Position numbers and translations under genes: made by a program. The notes under the pieces were generated by a model. The model ran no database searches, was not told the origin of the DNA, and saw only the letters and a list, made by a program, of their open reading frames with translations. Below are positions 1-9,261 of a stretch of DNA of 16,040 nt, piece after piece. The DNA is from JBKJZO01 sp046715235 (GTDB lineage Bacteria; Actinomycetota; Actinomycetes; BP-191): assembly GCA_046715235.1 (NCBI GenBank), contig JBKJZO010000125.1, forward strand, positions 1 to 16,040. Reading direction: 5' to 3'. Numbering within the stretch: position 1 is the first letter of the stretch; every line of letters begins with the position of its first letter.

Positions 1-1742
<1,742 letters not shown>

Positions 1743-1970
1743 TCGAGCTCCTGAGTCCGCGGTGCGCCCGCACGAGCGCGGGAGCACAGTGTTACATCCG
1801 GATCCCTCCCGATATGGGCGTCAGGGACGAATCGCCCATAGGGTCCCACTGGGCGGTACCCGCGCGACCCACGAGTCGGGTTAGCGTGTCGCTACAGCAC
1901 TGTTGTATTCACGCGGGTTTGCCGATGGAAGAAACCGAACTCGTACGGAAAGGACAGGGCGATCAGCCAG
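1743..1970. promoter_or_regulatory. Divergent intergenic region between poly-HAMP gene and SpoIIE-type phosphatase gene
   Basis: These 228 bp separate two start codons on opposite strands and must hold both promoters or their 5' leaders. On the plus strand a weak candidate is TTAGCG (1881-1886), a 17-bp spacer and TGTATT (1904-1909), which would give a leader of about 55 nt. The -10 match is fair and the -35 match is poor. No convincing minus-strand promoter was found. A perfect inverted repeat at 1813-1840 is listed separately. No coding sequence in this stretch looks real. Confidence 0.45.
1813..1840. promoter_or_regulatory. Perfect 8-bp dyad, candidate operator
   Basis: TATGGGCG at 1813-1820 and its exact reverse complement CGCCCATA at 1833-1840 are separated by 12 bp. 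The centre-to-centre distance is 20 bp, about two helical turns, which suits a dimeric DNA-binding protein contacting one face of the helix. The dyad lies about 70 bp upstream of the poly-HAMP start and about 130 bp upstream of the phosphatase start. There is no T-tract, so it is not an obvious terminator. The binding protein is unknown and the regulatory role is inferred. Confidence 0.35.
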
Positions 1971-4511
1971 GTGAGTGCACGCGTGAGTACGACGCTGCCA
2001 CCTGCCGCGACGTCGTCCGCGCTCGGGCGACGGTTCGTGGAGCGGACGTTTGGCGAGTGGGGCGTCAGCAGCTGCGTCGACGACGTGCTGCTGCTGGTCA
2101 CCGAACTGGTGACCAACGCCGTCGTGCATGCCGGGACCGAAGTTGAGCTGACACTCGAAGCTCGACCGGACGCGGTGTTCGCGTCCGTCGGCGACCGCTA
2201 CTCCGCGCGCTCGCTTCCCACGGAGGCGCGGGTCCCCCGCGACGACAGCGAGAGCGGTCGCGGCATCTTCCTGGTGCACGCGATCTCGACGCGCTGGGGT
2301 GTCGAGCACACCGGCTTCGGCAAGCACGTCTGGTTCGAAGTGCCGCTGCTCGAGCCGGTTTCCTCAACCCTCGAGCCGATGCCGGCTCGGCTCGGTTTCC
2401 CGTCCGCCAACGTGCTCGTCGCCACCGTCTGGGCCGACTCCGATGGAGTGATCACCGGCTGGCGCGGCGACGCGGAGGAACTTCTCGGCCGGCCAGCCGC
2501 CGACGCCGTGGGTCACCGGCTCGGCGACATCGTCACCCTCGAAGGGGGCCACACGTCCCTGGTCGAGCGCAGCTCGGCGGTGGGCTACTGGCATGGGCCG
2601 GTCAACGTACTCCGGCCTGACGGCGCTTTGTTCAAGGCCTACGGCGTCCATCACGCGACTGCCGACACGTCGGGCAAGCCGGGCATCGTCTGCGTCTGGA
2701 CGTCAGCCGACGACCGCGCCTTGCTGCAGCCGATAGTCGTCTCTACCCCTGCTCGACCAGCCCCGGCGCCGACGCAGGCCACGGGCCTGGCGGCTCCGCT
2801 GGGAGTTCCCGACGCCGTCGCCTCCCGGCTGGGACTCGCCGACCTGCTGGCCAAAGTGCTCGAACGCGCGTGTTCGGAGCTGGGCGGGGACGCCGGCTAC
2901 GCCATCCTCGCCGACGAGCTCGGTGGGTACGAGTTACGCGCGGCGCACGGTCTCGATCTCGACCCGGACATGCGCATGCCGACCCGGAGCACCGAAGGCA
3001 TCACCGGCCGGCTCACGGCACACCACATGCCGGTGGTGCTCGACGACGTGACCGACCGGGACTCCGAACCAGTGCTGTCGGCCAACGGGCTGCGGTCGGC
3101 CGTCGCGGCGCCGTTGCTCGTGGGCGGCCGGATGACCGGCTCGCTGCACATCGCCGCGCGTAAGCCCAACGCGTTCACCTCGGACGACGCCGTCGAGCTG
3201 GCCCGGACGAGCGACCGGGTCGCGCTCGCCGTCGAGAGCGCACGACTCACCGAGCTCGAGCAGTTGCGACGCCGCTGGTTGGCCTACGTCGCGGAGGCGA
3301 GCGACCTGCTCGCCGGGACGCTAGACCTAGGGCGAACCCTCGCGCTCGTGGCGCAGCTCGTCGTACCGACTGTCGGCGACTGGTGCGCGCTGCACCTGCT
3401 CGACGACTCGGGCGACACGCAGCTGGCCTATGTCTGGCACATGAACGAGACGCACCTCGACTCGCTGCGGCTGCTGCTGCACCTCGCCAACGCACCCAGG
3501 ATGCCGGACCGGATCGACCAGCCGGCGCACACCCGCCGTCAGCCGTGGCGTCCCGGGCCGTTGCGCGACAGCGTCGCGGACCAGCCCGAGGTCGATCTGC
3601 CGCCGTTGACCGGCTCGATCGCGGACGACGACCGCGTCGTCTATCCGTTGATTGCCCGCAACAAGGTCATCGGCTCGTTGACCGTCGGCCGGACCGGCTT
3701 CCGCTTTGCTCCCGGCGAGATCGACATGGCGGTCGACCTGGCACGCCGGTCGGCGCTCGCTATCGACAACAGCCGGCTGTTCGCCGAACGCGTCGCGGTC
3801 GCCCGCGCGCTACAGCGCAGCCTGCTGCCTCCCGAGGCGCCTGTTGTTCCGGGCTGCGAGATCGGCGTCGCGTATCTGGCCGCAGGTGAGGGCAACGACG
3901 TCGGCGGCGACTTCTACGACGTGTTCGCGATCGGCGACGGCAGCTGGGGAATCGCGATCGGCGACGTCTGCGGCAAAGGCGCCGAAGCGGCTGCGGTGAC
4001 CGGCCTCGCGCGGCAGACGATTCGCATCCTCGGTCGTGAGGGGCGGCCGGTGACCGAGGTGCTCGAGCGCCTCAACCGTTCGGTGCTCGACGAGGGACCG
4101 CGCTCCCGCTTCGTCACAGTCATCTTCGGCCGGCTCGAGCCCAAGGGCGACAATGCCCAACTCACGCTGTGCGTGGCCGGGCACCCCCTACCCGTACTGG
4201 CGAAGGCGGACGGCACGATCGCGGTGATCGGTGAGCCGCAGACCCTACTCGGCGTCATGGACGACGTCTCTCTGCGGGCGGAGACCGTCGAGCTGACCGC
4301 CGGTGACACGCTCGTGCTTTACACCGATGGCGTGACCGAACGCCGCTCTCGAGGGCAGATGCTGGGCGAGGACGGCCTCATGGATCTGCTCCGCGACGCG
4401 GCGACGCTGTCGGCCCCGGCAATCGCGTCTCGGATCGAGAAGGCCGTCATCGACTTCCAGCCGGAAGCTCCACGCGACGACATGGCAGTGCTCGTCATCC
4501 GGGTGTTGTAG
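1971..4511 (+). CDS. Multidomain regulator: ATPase-PAS-GAF-GAF-SpoIIE (PP2C-type) phosphatase
   Basis: The 846-residue protein has five readable domains. Residues ~10-127 are an RsbW/anti-sigma-type HATPase with an N-box ELVTNAVVHA (45-54), an acidic motif near D75, a GRGIFLV glycine box (96-102) and GKHVWFEV (117-124). Residues ~143-245 are PAS-like, ~285-422 are GAF, and ~437-603 are a second GAF. Residues ~625-846 form a SpoIIE/PP2C phosphatase with metal-binding motifs GGDFYD (645-650), GDVCGKG (664-670), LYTDGVTE (783-790) and RDDM (835-838). The family dephosphorylates serine or threonine on STAS-type anti-anti-sigma factors; the ATPase domain could be the kinase or binding partner, giving a self-contained partner switch. 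No STAS protein is in the window. The GTG at 1971 gives the longest form. A GTG at 1983 has a better ribosome site (AGGTGAG, 7-nt spacing) and gives an N-terminus starting MSTTLPP, so it is at least equally likely. Confidence 0.9.
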   Translation: MSARVSTTLPPAATSSALGRRFVERTFGEWGVSSCVDDVLLLVTELVTNAVVHAGTEVELTLEARPDAVFASVGDRYSARSLPTEARVPRDDSESGRGIFLVHAISTRWGVEHTGFGKHVWFEVPLLEPVSSTLEPMPARLGFPSANVLVATVWADSDGVITGWRGDAEELLGRPAADAVGHRLGDIVTLEGGHTSLVERSSAVGYWHGPVNVLRPDGALFKAYGVHHATADTSGKPGIVCVWTSADDRALLQPIVVSTPARPAPAPTQATGLAAPLGVPDAVASRLGLADLLAKVLERACSELGGDAGYAILADELGGYELRAAHGLDLDPDMRMPTRSTEGITGRLTAHHMPVVLDDVTDRDSEPVLSANGLRSAVAAPLLVGGRMTGSLHIAARKPNAFTSDDAVELARTSDRVALAVESARLTELEQLRRRWLAYVAEASDLLAGTLDLGRTLALVAQLVVPTVGDWCALHLLDDSGDTQLAYVWHMNETHLDSLRLLLHLANAPRMPDRIDQPAHTRRQPWRPGPLRDSVADQPEVDLPPLTGSIADDDRVVYPLIARNKVIGSLTVGRTGFRFAPGEIDMAVDLARRSALAIDNSRLFAERVAVARALQRSLLPPEAPVVPGCEIGVAYLAAGEGNDVGGDFYDVFAIGDGSWGIAIGDVCGKGAEAAAVTGLARQTIRILGREGRPVTEVLERLNRSVLDEGPRSRFVTVIFGRLEPKGDNAQLTLCVAGHPLPVLAKADGTIAVIGEPQTLLGVMDDVSLRAETVELTAGDTLVLYTDGVTERRSRGQMLGEDGLMDLLRDAATLSAPAIASRIEKAVIDFQPEAPRDDMAVLVIRVL

Positions 4512-4514
4512 CCC

Positions 4515-6203
4515 TCACACTTCGACGACCACTGGGATGATCATCGGGCGCCTGCGGTAGGTGTCGTTGACCCAGCGGCCGATCGCCCGGCGTACCAGTT
4601 GCTGCAGTGCCTGCGCGTCGCTGACGCCTTCGGCTGCGGCTACTGCGAGCGCCTCCTCGACCTTGAGGCGAGCGTCTTCGAACCGCTCCTTGACGTCGTC
4701 GCTGAAACCGCGGGCGAACAGCTCAGGGCCCGCTGTCACTTTGCCCGTCGCGGAGTCGACGACGACGACGACGGTGATGAAGCCTTCTTCGCCCAGGATT
4801 CGCCGGTCCTTGAGCGCGGCCTCGCTGATGTCGCCGACGATGAGGCCATCGACGTAGACATAGCCGCACGACACCTTGCCGGTGACGCGCGCGATGCCAT
4901 CGACGAGATCGACGACCATGCCGTCATCGGCGAGCACGATGCGGTCGCGCGGCACACCGGTGAGCTCTGCGAGTTTGGCGTGCGCACGAAGGTGGCGCCA
5001 TTCGCCGTGGATCGGCATGAAGTTGCGCGGCCGGGTCGCGTTGAGCAGGTAGAGCAACTCCCCAGCCGGCGCATGGCCCGACACGTGCACCAGCGCAACG
5101 CCCTTGTGCACGACCTCGGCACCCCACCGCGACAGTCCGTTGATGACGCGGTGCACGGCGTTCTCGTTGCCAGGGATGAGGCTCGACGCGAGGACAACGG
5201 TGTCTCCGGCCTCGATGCGGATCGGGTGGTCACGGTTGGCCATCCGCGACAGCGCCGACAAAGGTTCGCCCTGGCTGCCGGTCGAGATGAGCAGCACCCG
5301 CTCGGGCGGGAGGTCGTCGATGCTCTTGAGGTCGATGAGGGTGTTGCCCGGGACGGTCAGGTAGCCCAGGTCGCGGGCCACGCCCATGTTGCGGATCATC
5401 GACCGGCCGACCAGCGCGACCTTGCGACCTTCGTCGTGTGCCGCGTCGATGACCTGCTGCACGCGGTGCACGTGGCTGGCGAAGCAGGCCACGATGATGC
5501 GCTTTTTGGCCTTGCCGAAGATGTTGCGCAGTACGTCGCCGACGTCGCGTTCGGTTGTGACGAAGCCCGGCATCTCGGCGTTGGTGGAGTCGGACAGGAG
5601 CAGGTCGATGCCCTCGTTGCCGACCCGCGCAAAACCGCCGAGGTCGGTGAGCCGGCCGTCAATGGGCGTCTGGTCCATCTTGAAGTCGCCGGTGTGCAGC
5701 ACGGTGCCCGCACTGGTGCGGATCGCTACAGCAACGGCATCTGGGACCGAGTGGTTGACCGAGAAGAACTCGCAGTCGAAGGGTCCGAACGTGCGGCGGT
5801 CGCCTTCGCCGACCAGCTCGGTGACCGGGACGATCCTGTGCTCCTGCAACTTGCTCTGAATCAGCGCCAACGTGAAACGGGAACCGATCAGTGGTATGTC
5901 GGACCGCTCGCGCAGGAGGAATGGCACTGCGCCGATGTGGTCTTCGTGGGCGTGGGTGAGTACCAGTGCCTCAACGTCGTCGAGGCGATCTCTGATCGCC
6001 GAGAAGTCGGGCAGGATCAGGTCGACGCCGGGCTGCTCGGTCTCGGGGAACAGAACGCCGCAGTCGACGATGAGCAACCGGCCGTCGCACTCGAAGACGG
6101 TCATGTTGCGCCCGATCTCGCCAAGCCCGCCGAGCGCGACGATCCGGAGGCCGCCCTTGGCCAGCGGCGGTGGTGACTGCAGCTCCGGGTGCGGGTGACT
6201 CAC
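4515..6203 (-). CDS. rnj: Ribonuclease J
   Basis: The protein has 562 residues, the usual length for bacterial RNase J. This is a zinc metallo-beta-lactamase/beta-CASP nuclease with 5'-3' exo- and endonuclease activity in rRNA maturation and mRNA decay. The metal-site motif THAHEDH is at residues 83-89, followed by a conserved NHSVPD (H151), HTGDF (170-174), SDSTNAEMPG, the beta-CASP GSQGEP segment, a GHA motif and MPIHGEWRHL near the catalytic core's end. The C-terminal ~110 residues match the RNase J dimerisation and C-terminal region. The start is GTG within GTGA, overlapping the dapA stop by 4 bp, so it is probably translated by coupling. It lies downstream of thyX and dapA, as in Streptomyces and Mycobacterium. 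Its stop is 3 bp from the convergent phosphatase stop, with no room for a separate terminator. Confidence 0.96.
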   Translation of the reverse strand: MSHPHPELQSPPPLAKGGLRIVALGGLGEIGRNMTVFECDGRLLIVDCGVLFPETEQPGVDLILPDFSAIRDRLDDVEALVLTHAHEDHIGAVPFLLRERSDIPLIGSRFTLALIQSKLQEHRIVPVTELVGEGDRRTFGPFDCEFFSVNHSVPDAVAVAIRTSAGTVLHTGDFKMDQTPIDGRLTDLGGFARVGNEGIDLLLSDSTNAEMPGFVTTERDVGDVLRNIFGKAKKRIIVACFASHVHRVQQVIDAAHDEGRKVALVGRSMIRNMGVARDLGYLTVPGNTLIDLKSIDDLPPERVLLISTGSQGEPLSALSRMANRDHPIRIEAGDTVVLASSLIPGNENAVHRVINGLSRWGAEVVHKGVALVHVSGHAPAGELLYLLNATRPRNFMPIHGEWRHLRAHAKLAELTGVPRDRIVLADDGMVVDLVDGIARVTGKVSCGYVYVDGLIVGDISEAALKDRRILGEEGFITVVVVVDSATGKVTAGPELFARGFSDDVKERFEDARLKVEEALAVAAAEGVSDAQALQQLVRRAIGRWVNDTYRRRPMIIPVVVEV

Positions 6204-7099
6204 GCGCCGACCGCGATACCGGCTGAGTCGAGGTCGCGCCGCAGCTGCGCGAGTTGCTCCGCGGTCTCGCCGATCAGTGGGGACCGCAGCGGACCCGCAG
6301 GCAGGCCGAGCAGGCGCAGCGCGGCCTTCGTCAGCGTCGGGCTCGCCGTGCGGAAGAGCCCGATGAACAGCGGCAGCAACTGCAGATGGAGCTGGCGTGC
6401 CGTCGCGACGTCGCCGCCGACGTACGCCTCGATCAGGCGGCGCATCTGCTCGCCGGCGACGTGGGTCGCGACGCTGACCACGCCGACCGCGCCGATCGAC
6501 AGCAGTGGCAGGGTGAATTCGTCTGAGCCGCTGTAGACGACGAGATCGCAGCGGTTCTTGACCCAGCTGGTGGCCACCAGGTCGTTCTTCGCGTCCTTGA
6601 CCGCTGCGATCTGCGGATGCGCGGCGAGCTCGACGAGGGTCTGTGTCTCGATCGGCACGGCACTACGCCCCGGGATGTCGTAGAGCATCACCGGCAGGTC
6701 GGTGGCGCCAGCGACGGTCTCGAAGTGCGCGCGCAGGCCGGCCTGTGACGGCTTGGAGTAGTAAGGCGTGACCACGAGAGTGCCTGTCGCCCCCGCCTTC
6801 GCGGCCTCGCGCGCCAGCTCGACGGAGTGGGCCGTGTTGTTGGTGCCGACGCCGGCGAGGAGAGGCACCTCGCGGCCGCCGACCGCGTCGGCGACGGCGC
6901 GCAGGAGGTCGGACTTCTCGGCGTCGGTCGTCGTACCCGACTCACCCGTGGTGCCGTTGATCACCAGACCGTCGGAACCGTGATCGAGCAGGTGTACGGC
7001 GAGCCGCTGAGCGCCGTCGTAGTCGACGGAGCCGTCGGGCGTCATCGGGGTCACCATCGCGGTGAGCACACGCCCGAACGGCGGGTCTGTAGTCGCCAT
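6200..7099 (-). CDS. dapA: 4-hydroxy-tetrahydrodipicolinate synthase
   Basis: The 299-residue protein is a DapA-family class I aldolase that condenses pyruvate with aspartate semialdehyde, the first committed step to DAP and lysine in the cytoplasm. The Schiff-base lysine is K168 in AVKDAKND. The threonine pair is T50-T51 in NGTTGE, the tyrosine is Y140 in LYDIPGRS, and R145 follows. The TPYYSKPSQ motif is at 111-119. It starts at an ATG with a weak GAGAGAT ribosome site about 8 nt upstream. It lies 87 bp downstream of thyX and overlaps rnj by 4 bp. A candidate promoter sits in the 87-bp gap. It is also member 2 of the conserved thyX-dapA-rnj order. NAL-family lyases share the fold, but the full set of DapA motifs makes DapA much the best call. 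Confidence 0.95.
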   Translation of the reverse strand: MATTDPPFGRVLTAMVTPMTPDGSVDYDGAQRLAVHLLDHGSDGLVINGTTGESGTTTDAEKSDLLRAVADAVGGREVPLLAGVGTNNTAHSVELAREAAKAGATGTLVVTPYYSKPSQAGLRAHFETVAGATDLPVMLYDIPGRSAVPIETQTLVELAAHPQIAAVKDAKNDLVATSWVKNRCDLVVYSGSDEFTLPLLSIGAVGVVSVATHVAGEQMRRLIEAYVGGDVATARQLHLQLLPLFIGLFRTASPTLTKAALRLLGLPAGPLRSPLIGETAEQLAQLRRDLDSAGIAVGA

Positions 7100-7135
7100 G
7101 TCAGTTCATCTCTCGTTAAGCAGTGCGTTGCCGCG

Positions 7136-7165
7136 ACGGTAGACCGCCTCGGCGGCCTCGGCCAA
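7136..7165 (-). promoter_or_regulatory. Weak candidate promoter for dapA-rnj
   Basis: In the 87-bp gap between thyX and dapA the minus strand reads TTGGCC (7165-7160), an 18-bp spacer, then TACCGT (7141-7136). The -35 hexamer matches 4 of 6 consensus bases and the -10 matches 3 of 6. The spacer contains the short hairpin CCGCC/GGCGG and a 9-bp direct repeat. Transcription from here would give a leader of about 30 nt before the dapA start. The match is poor by consensus standards, though acceptable for actinobacterial promoters; dapA and rnj may simply be read through from upstream. Confidence 0.22.
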
Positions 7166-7186
7166 ACAGGTTGACCCACCTTCTGC

Positions 7187-8995
7187 CTACGGAACGACGC
7201 GCCCCGCCGCGTTGAACGCCTCGTAGGTGATCGGCATGAGCTTGGCCCACTCGGCTTCCATCTTCTCGGCGACCATCTCGATCTCGCGCTGCGGGAACGA
7301 CGGGAACGTCGAGCCCTCGCGCTTGGTGCGCAGGCTGAGGAACGCCATGAGGGAGCGCGCGTTGCATGTCGCGTACATCGACGAGTAGGTCGCCACCGGC
7401 AGCACGCCGCGGGCCACCTCTCTGGCAATTCCCGCGCGCAGCATTTCCTGGTACGCCGCGTAGGCGGTTTCGCAGGCCCGCTTGGTCGCCGCAACGGTCA
7501 GCTCGTGCTGCTCAGGGCTGCCCTCGACGAACACGTAATGCCCGGTCTTGCCGGTCTGGACGAGCGCGCGCTCTTCCGCAGGCACGTAGAAAACGGGCTC
7601 CAGCTGCATATAACGCGCACTCGATTCGTTGTAACTCCAGCCAATTCTGTGGCGGACGAATTCGCGGAACACGAAGATCGGCGCGGATACGAGGAAGGTC
7701 ATCGAGTTGTGCTCGAACGGCGTGTTGCCGCACCACATCGGCTTGCCGTTCCGGCGCACGTACAACGTGCCGTTGGGGACCGTGACGCAGTAGACCATCC
7801 CGTTGTAGTGCTCGACCGTGACCTGCCGCTTTCGTGCTTCCGTCGTCCAGCCAAGCTTCGGCGTGAGGTTGCGCTCCCGGTAGATCGTGACGCGGTAGCG
7901 AGGCTTTTTGCCGAAGTGTGCGGGGTCATTGTCGAACGGATGGTCCGCGACAACGGCGGCGAAGCCGACCTTGAGTGCGAGCTCTTGGATGTGTCCGGCA
8001 AGCTCAAGACTCGTCGTCGAGTACGTCTGCTTTCCTGTCTTGCTGACCGAGCCGTCAGAGTTCATCAGCCCGTCGAGGAGCGCCTCGAGTGATGCGCGCG
8101 GATAGGACAGGATGTCGGGCGGGATGATCTTCGCGCCGCGGTCGTCGTAGCACTTCTTGCTGAGCCACCGGAAGTGGTCGTCGGCGTCCAGCGTGTAGGT
8201 GTCGTCGCGCTGGCGGAGCGGAAACCCTGCCTCGGCGGCCTTCGAGGTGAGGAAGTCGATCTCGCGCTTCTTGCGGAGGTGGAATGACGGCTTCCCGCCG
8301 TTCCCCCAGCCGTCACCGATGAAGAACCCGAGCAGCGCCATGTGCGCGTCGGGCACCGGACACGAGTCGAGGCCCGCCCAGTCACCGCCACCCATCAAGA
8401 CCCGATGGCTCGCGTCAAGAAAGTCCCTAGCCGGCACCAGACACCACTTCTCGCGACCGGGCTGCAGTCGCCGCTTCGCGAGCATGTTGTGATCAGGCGT
8501 CACGAGCAGGTCGACGTGCGCCATCTTCAGCCTCAGCATGGGGCCGCTGATCGGCTTGGCGACGAGCCGCTCCGCGCGCTGGTACTCCATCACTCCTTCG
8601 CGGCCCATAGTCATGAAGAGCTCGTCGCCCGTGACGTCGGGCCACCGCTTCCACCCGTCGTAGGTGAGCACTTCCGTTTCGGCGTCGTAGCAGCCGTGAC
8701 GGTTTTTCATCAGATAGCGGATCAGGCCGGCCGAACGCGCGGGATCCTCGCCGGCCGCGTCGATGGACTGCTCGCCGACGGTTGAGACCCGCGCCGACCA
8801 GACCACGTCGGAGTCCTTCGCAGAGGCCTTCACCAACTCCACGGTCACATCGGAGCGCCACTCCGGCTGCTTGGCCAGCTCGTCGTCGACGACCTGGTCC
8901 TCGGTGCGGACGGGCTCTTCTGACACCAGCGACTCCATCACCTTGCCGACGGGACAACACACGTCGCTCGGGGGAAGTCGAGCTCGGGAGGTCAC
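7187..8995 (-). CDS. thyX: FAD-dependent thymidylate synthase ThyX, interrupted by an intein
   Basis: The 602-residue precursor encodes flavin-dependent thymidylate synthase, which makes dTMP from dUMP using methylene-tetrahydrofolate and NADPH. The exteins are residues 1-101 and 425-602. Joined, they restore the conserved RHG-TPFEH site. The ThyX motif RHRX7S is present as RHRIGWSYNES in the C-extein, and the C-terminus ending AFNAAGRVVP resembles Streptomyces ThyX. The exteins total 279 residues, about 30 more than usual. The extra is N-terminal: the conserved part begins at RSDVTVELV (residue ~47). The GTG at 8995 overlaps the preceding stop in GTGA, which supports it. An ATG at 8938 (residue 20) is an alternative, but AAGGTG is too close to it. 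The gene sits at the 3' end of the sigma/ABC-transporter operon. Splicing of the intein is required for activity. Confidence 0.95.
   Translation of the reverse strand: MTSRARLPPSDVCCPVGKVMESLVSEEPVRTEDQVVDDELAKQPEWRSDVTVELVKASAKDSDVVWSARVSTVGEQSIDAAGEDPARSAGLIRYLMKNRHGCYDAETEVLTYDGWKRWPDVTGDELFMTMGREGVMEYQRAERLVAKPISGPMLRLKMAHVDLLVTPDHNMLAKRRLQPGREKWCLVPARDFLDASHRVLMGGGDWAGLDSCPVPDAHMALLGFFIGDGWGNGGKPSFHLRKKREIDFLTSKAAEAGFPLRQRDDTYTLDADDHFRWLSKKCYDDRGAKIIPPDILSYPRASLEALLDGLMNSDGSVSKTGKQTYSTTSLELAGHIQELALKVGFAAVVADHPFDNDPAHFGKKPRYRVTIYRERNLTPKLGWTTEARKRQVTVEHYNGMVYCVTVPNGTLYVRRNGKPMWCGNTPFEHNSMTFLVSAPIFVFREFVRHRIGWSYNESSARYMQLEPVFYVPAEERALVQTGKTGHYVFVEGSPEQHELTVAATKRACETAYAAYQEMLRAGIAREVARGVLPVATYSSMYATCNARSLMAFLSLRTKREGSTFPSFPQREIEMVAEKMEAEWAKLMPITYEAFNAAGRVVP
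7724..8692 (-). mobile_element. ThyX intein with LAGLIDADG homing endonuclease domain
   Basis: The 323-residue element (precursor residues 102-424) begins with Cys1 in CYDAETEVLT (block A) and has the block B TPDH motif. Two LAGLIDADG-like helices are visible, LLGFFIGDG (intein residues 120-128) and LLDGLMNSDGS (205-215). It ends VYCVTVPNGTLYVRRNGKP (299-317), then MWCGN, with Thr as the first C-extein residue. Cys1 and the terminal Asn make this a class 1 intein. The penultimate residue is Gly where His is usual. The insertion lies exactly in the RHG-TPF active-site motif, a typical intein target. Both endonuclease motifs retain an acidic residue, so homing may still be possible. Self-excision is inferred. 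Confidence 0.93.
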
Positions 8996-9261
8996 AGCCT
9001 ACCGGTCGCCTCCGACAGGTTCGGATCGGCGCGCTCGCTCCATCGGAACATCCGCGCGGCGGGGTCGCGCAGAGCCAATGTCAGCGCAACGAGGCCAGCC
9101 GCCAGCAGCGACGCCCAGCGCTGATGAGCCGGGGTCCACTGCGGACCCTGCGGTACGACGAGAGCCGCGGCGGCCGGCAACATCCCGAGCACCAATGGGA
9201 GCGGAAGGAGCGCGACCGAAACGATGCTGGACGGCTCGGAGTGGTCGGTCGATCTCGTCAT
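8992..9261 (-). CDS. C-terminal part of split fourth membrane protein (hydrophobic, 89 aa)
   Basis: The reading frame from the ATG at 9261 to the TGA at 8992 encodes 89 residues with two clear membrane segments (SIVSVALLPLPLVLGMLPAA and WASLLAAGLVALTLAL), then a charged tail. The ATG overlaps the stop of the preceding frame in TGATG. Its own stop overlaps the thyX start in GTGA, good evidence that this frame is translated. In the same frame the sequence just upstream of the ATG (GASSIVALACAASIV, from about 9306) is also hydrophobic and coding-like, whereas the preceding gene's frame turns basic there. The likely original structure is therefore one protein of about 220 residues, separated here by a -1 shift. 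No similarity that I recognise beyond the ABC-2-like membrane context. Confidence 0.6.
   Translation of the reverse strand: MTRSTDHSEPSSIVSVALLPLPLVLGMLPAAAALVVPQGPQWTPAHQRWASLLAAGLVALTLALRDPAARMFRWSERADPNLSEATGRL

Noticed and set aside
4599..6176. A long plus-strand open frame (525 codons) opposite rnj
   Set aside because: It is antisense to a clear RNase J; the frame is open because third-position G/C richness removes stops. The product has no recognisable domain and is rich in D, E, V and R.
7142..7163. Hairpin and direct repeat between thyX and dapA, considered as a terminator
   Set aside because: The stem is only 5 bp (CCGCC/GGCGG) with a 2-nt loop and no U-tract on the minus strand. 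The gap is noted under the candidate promoter.
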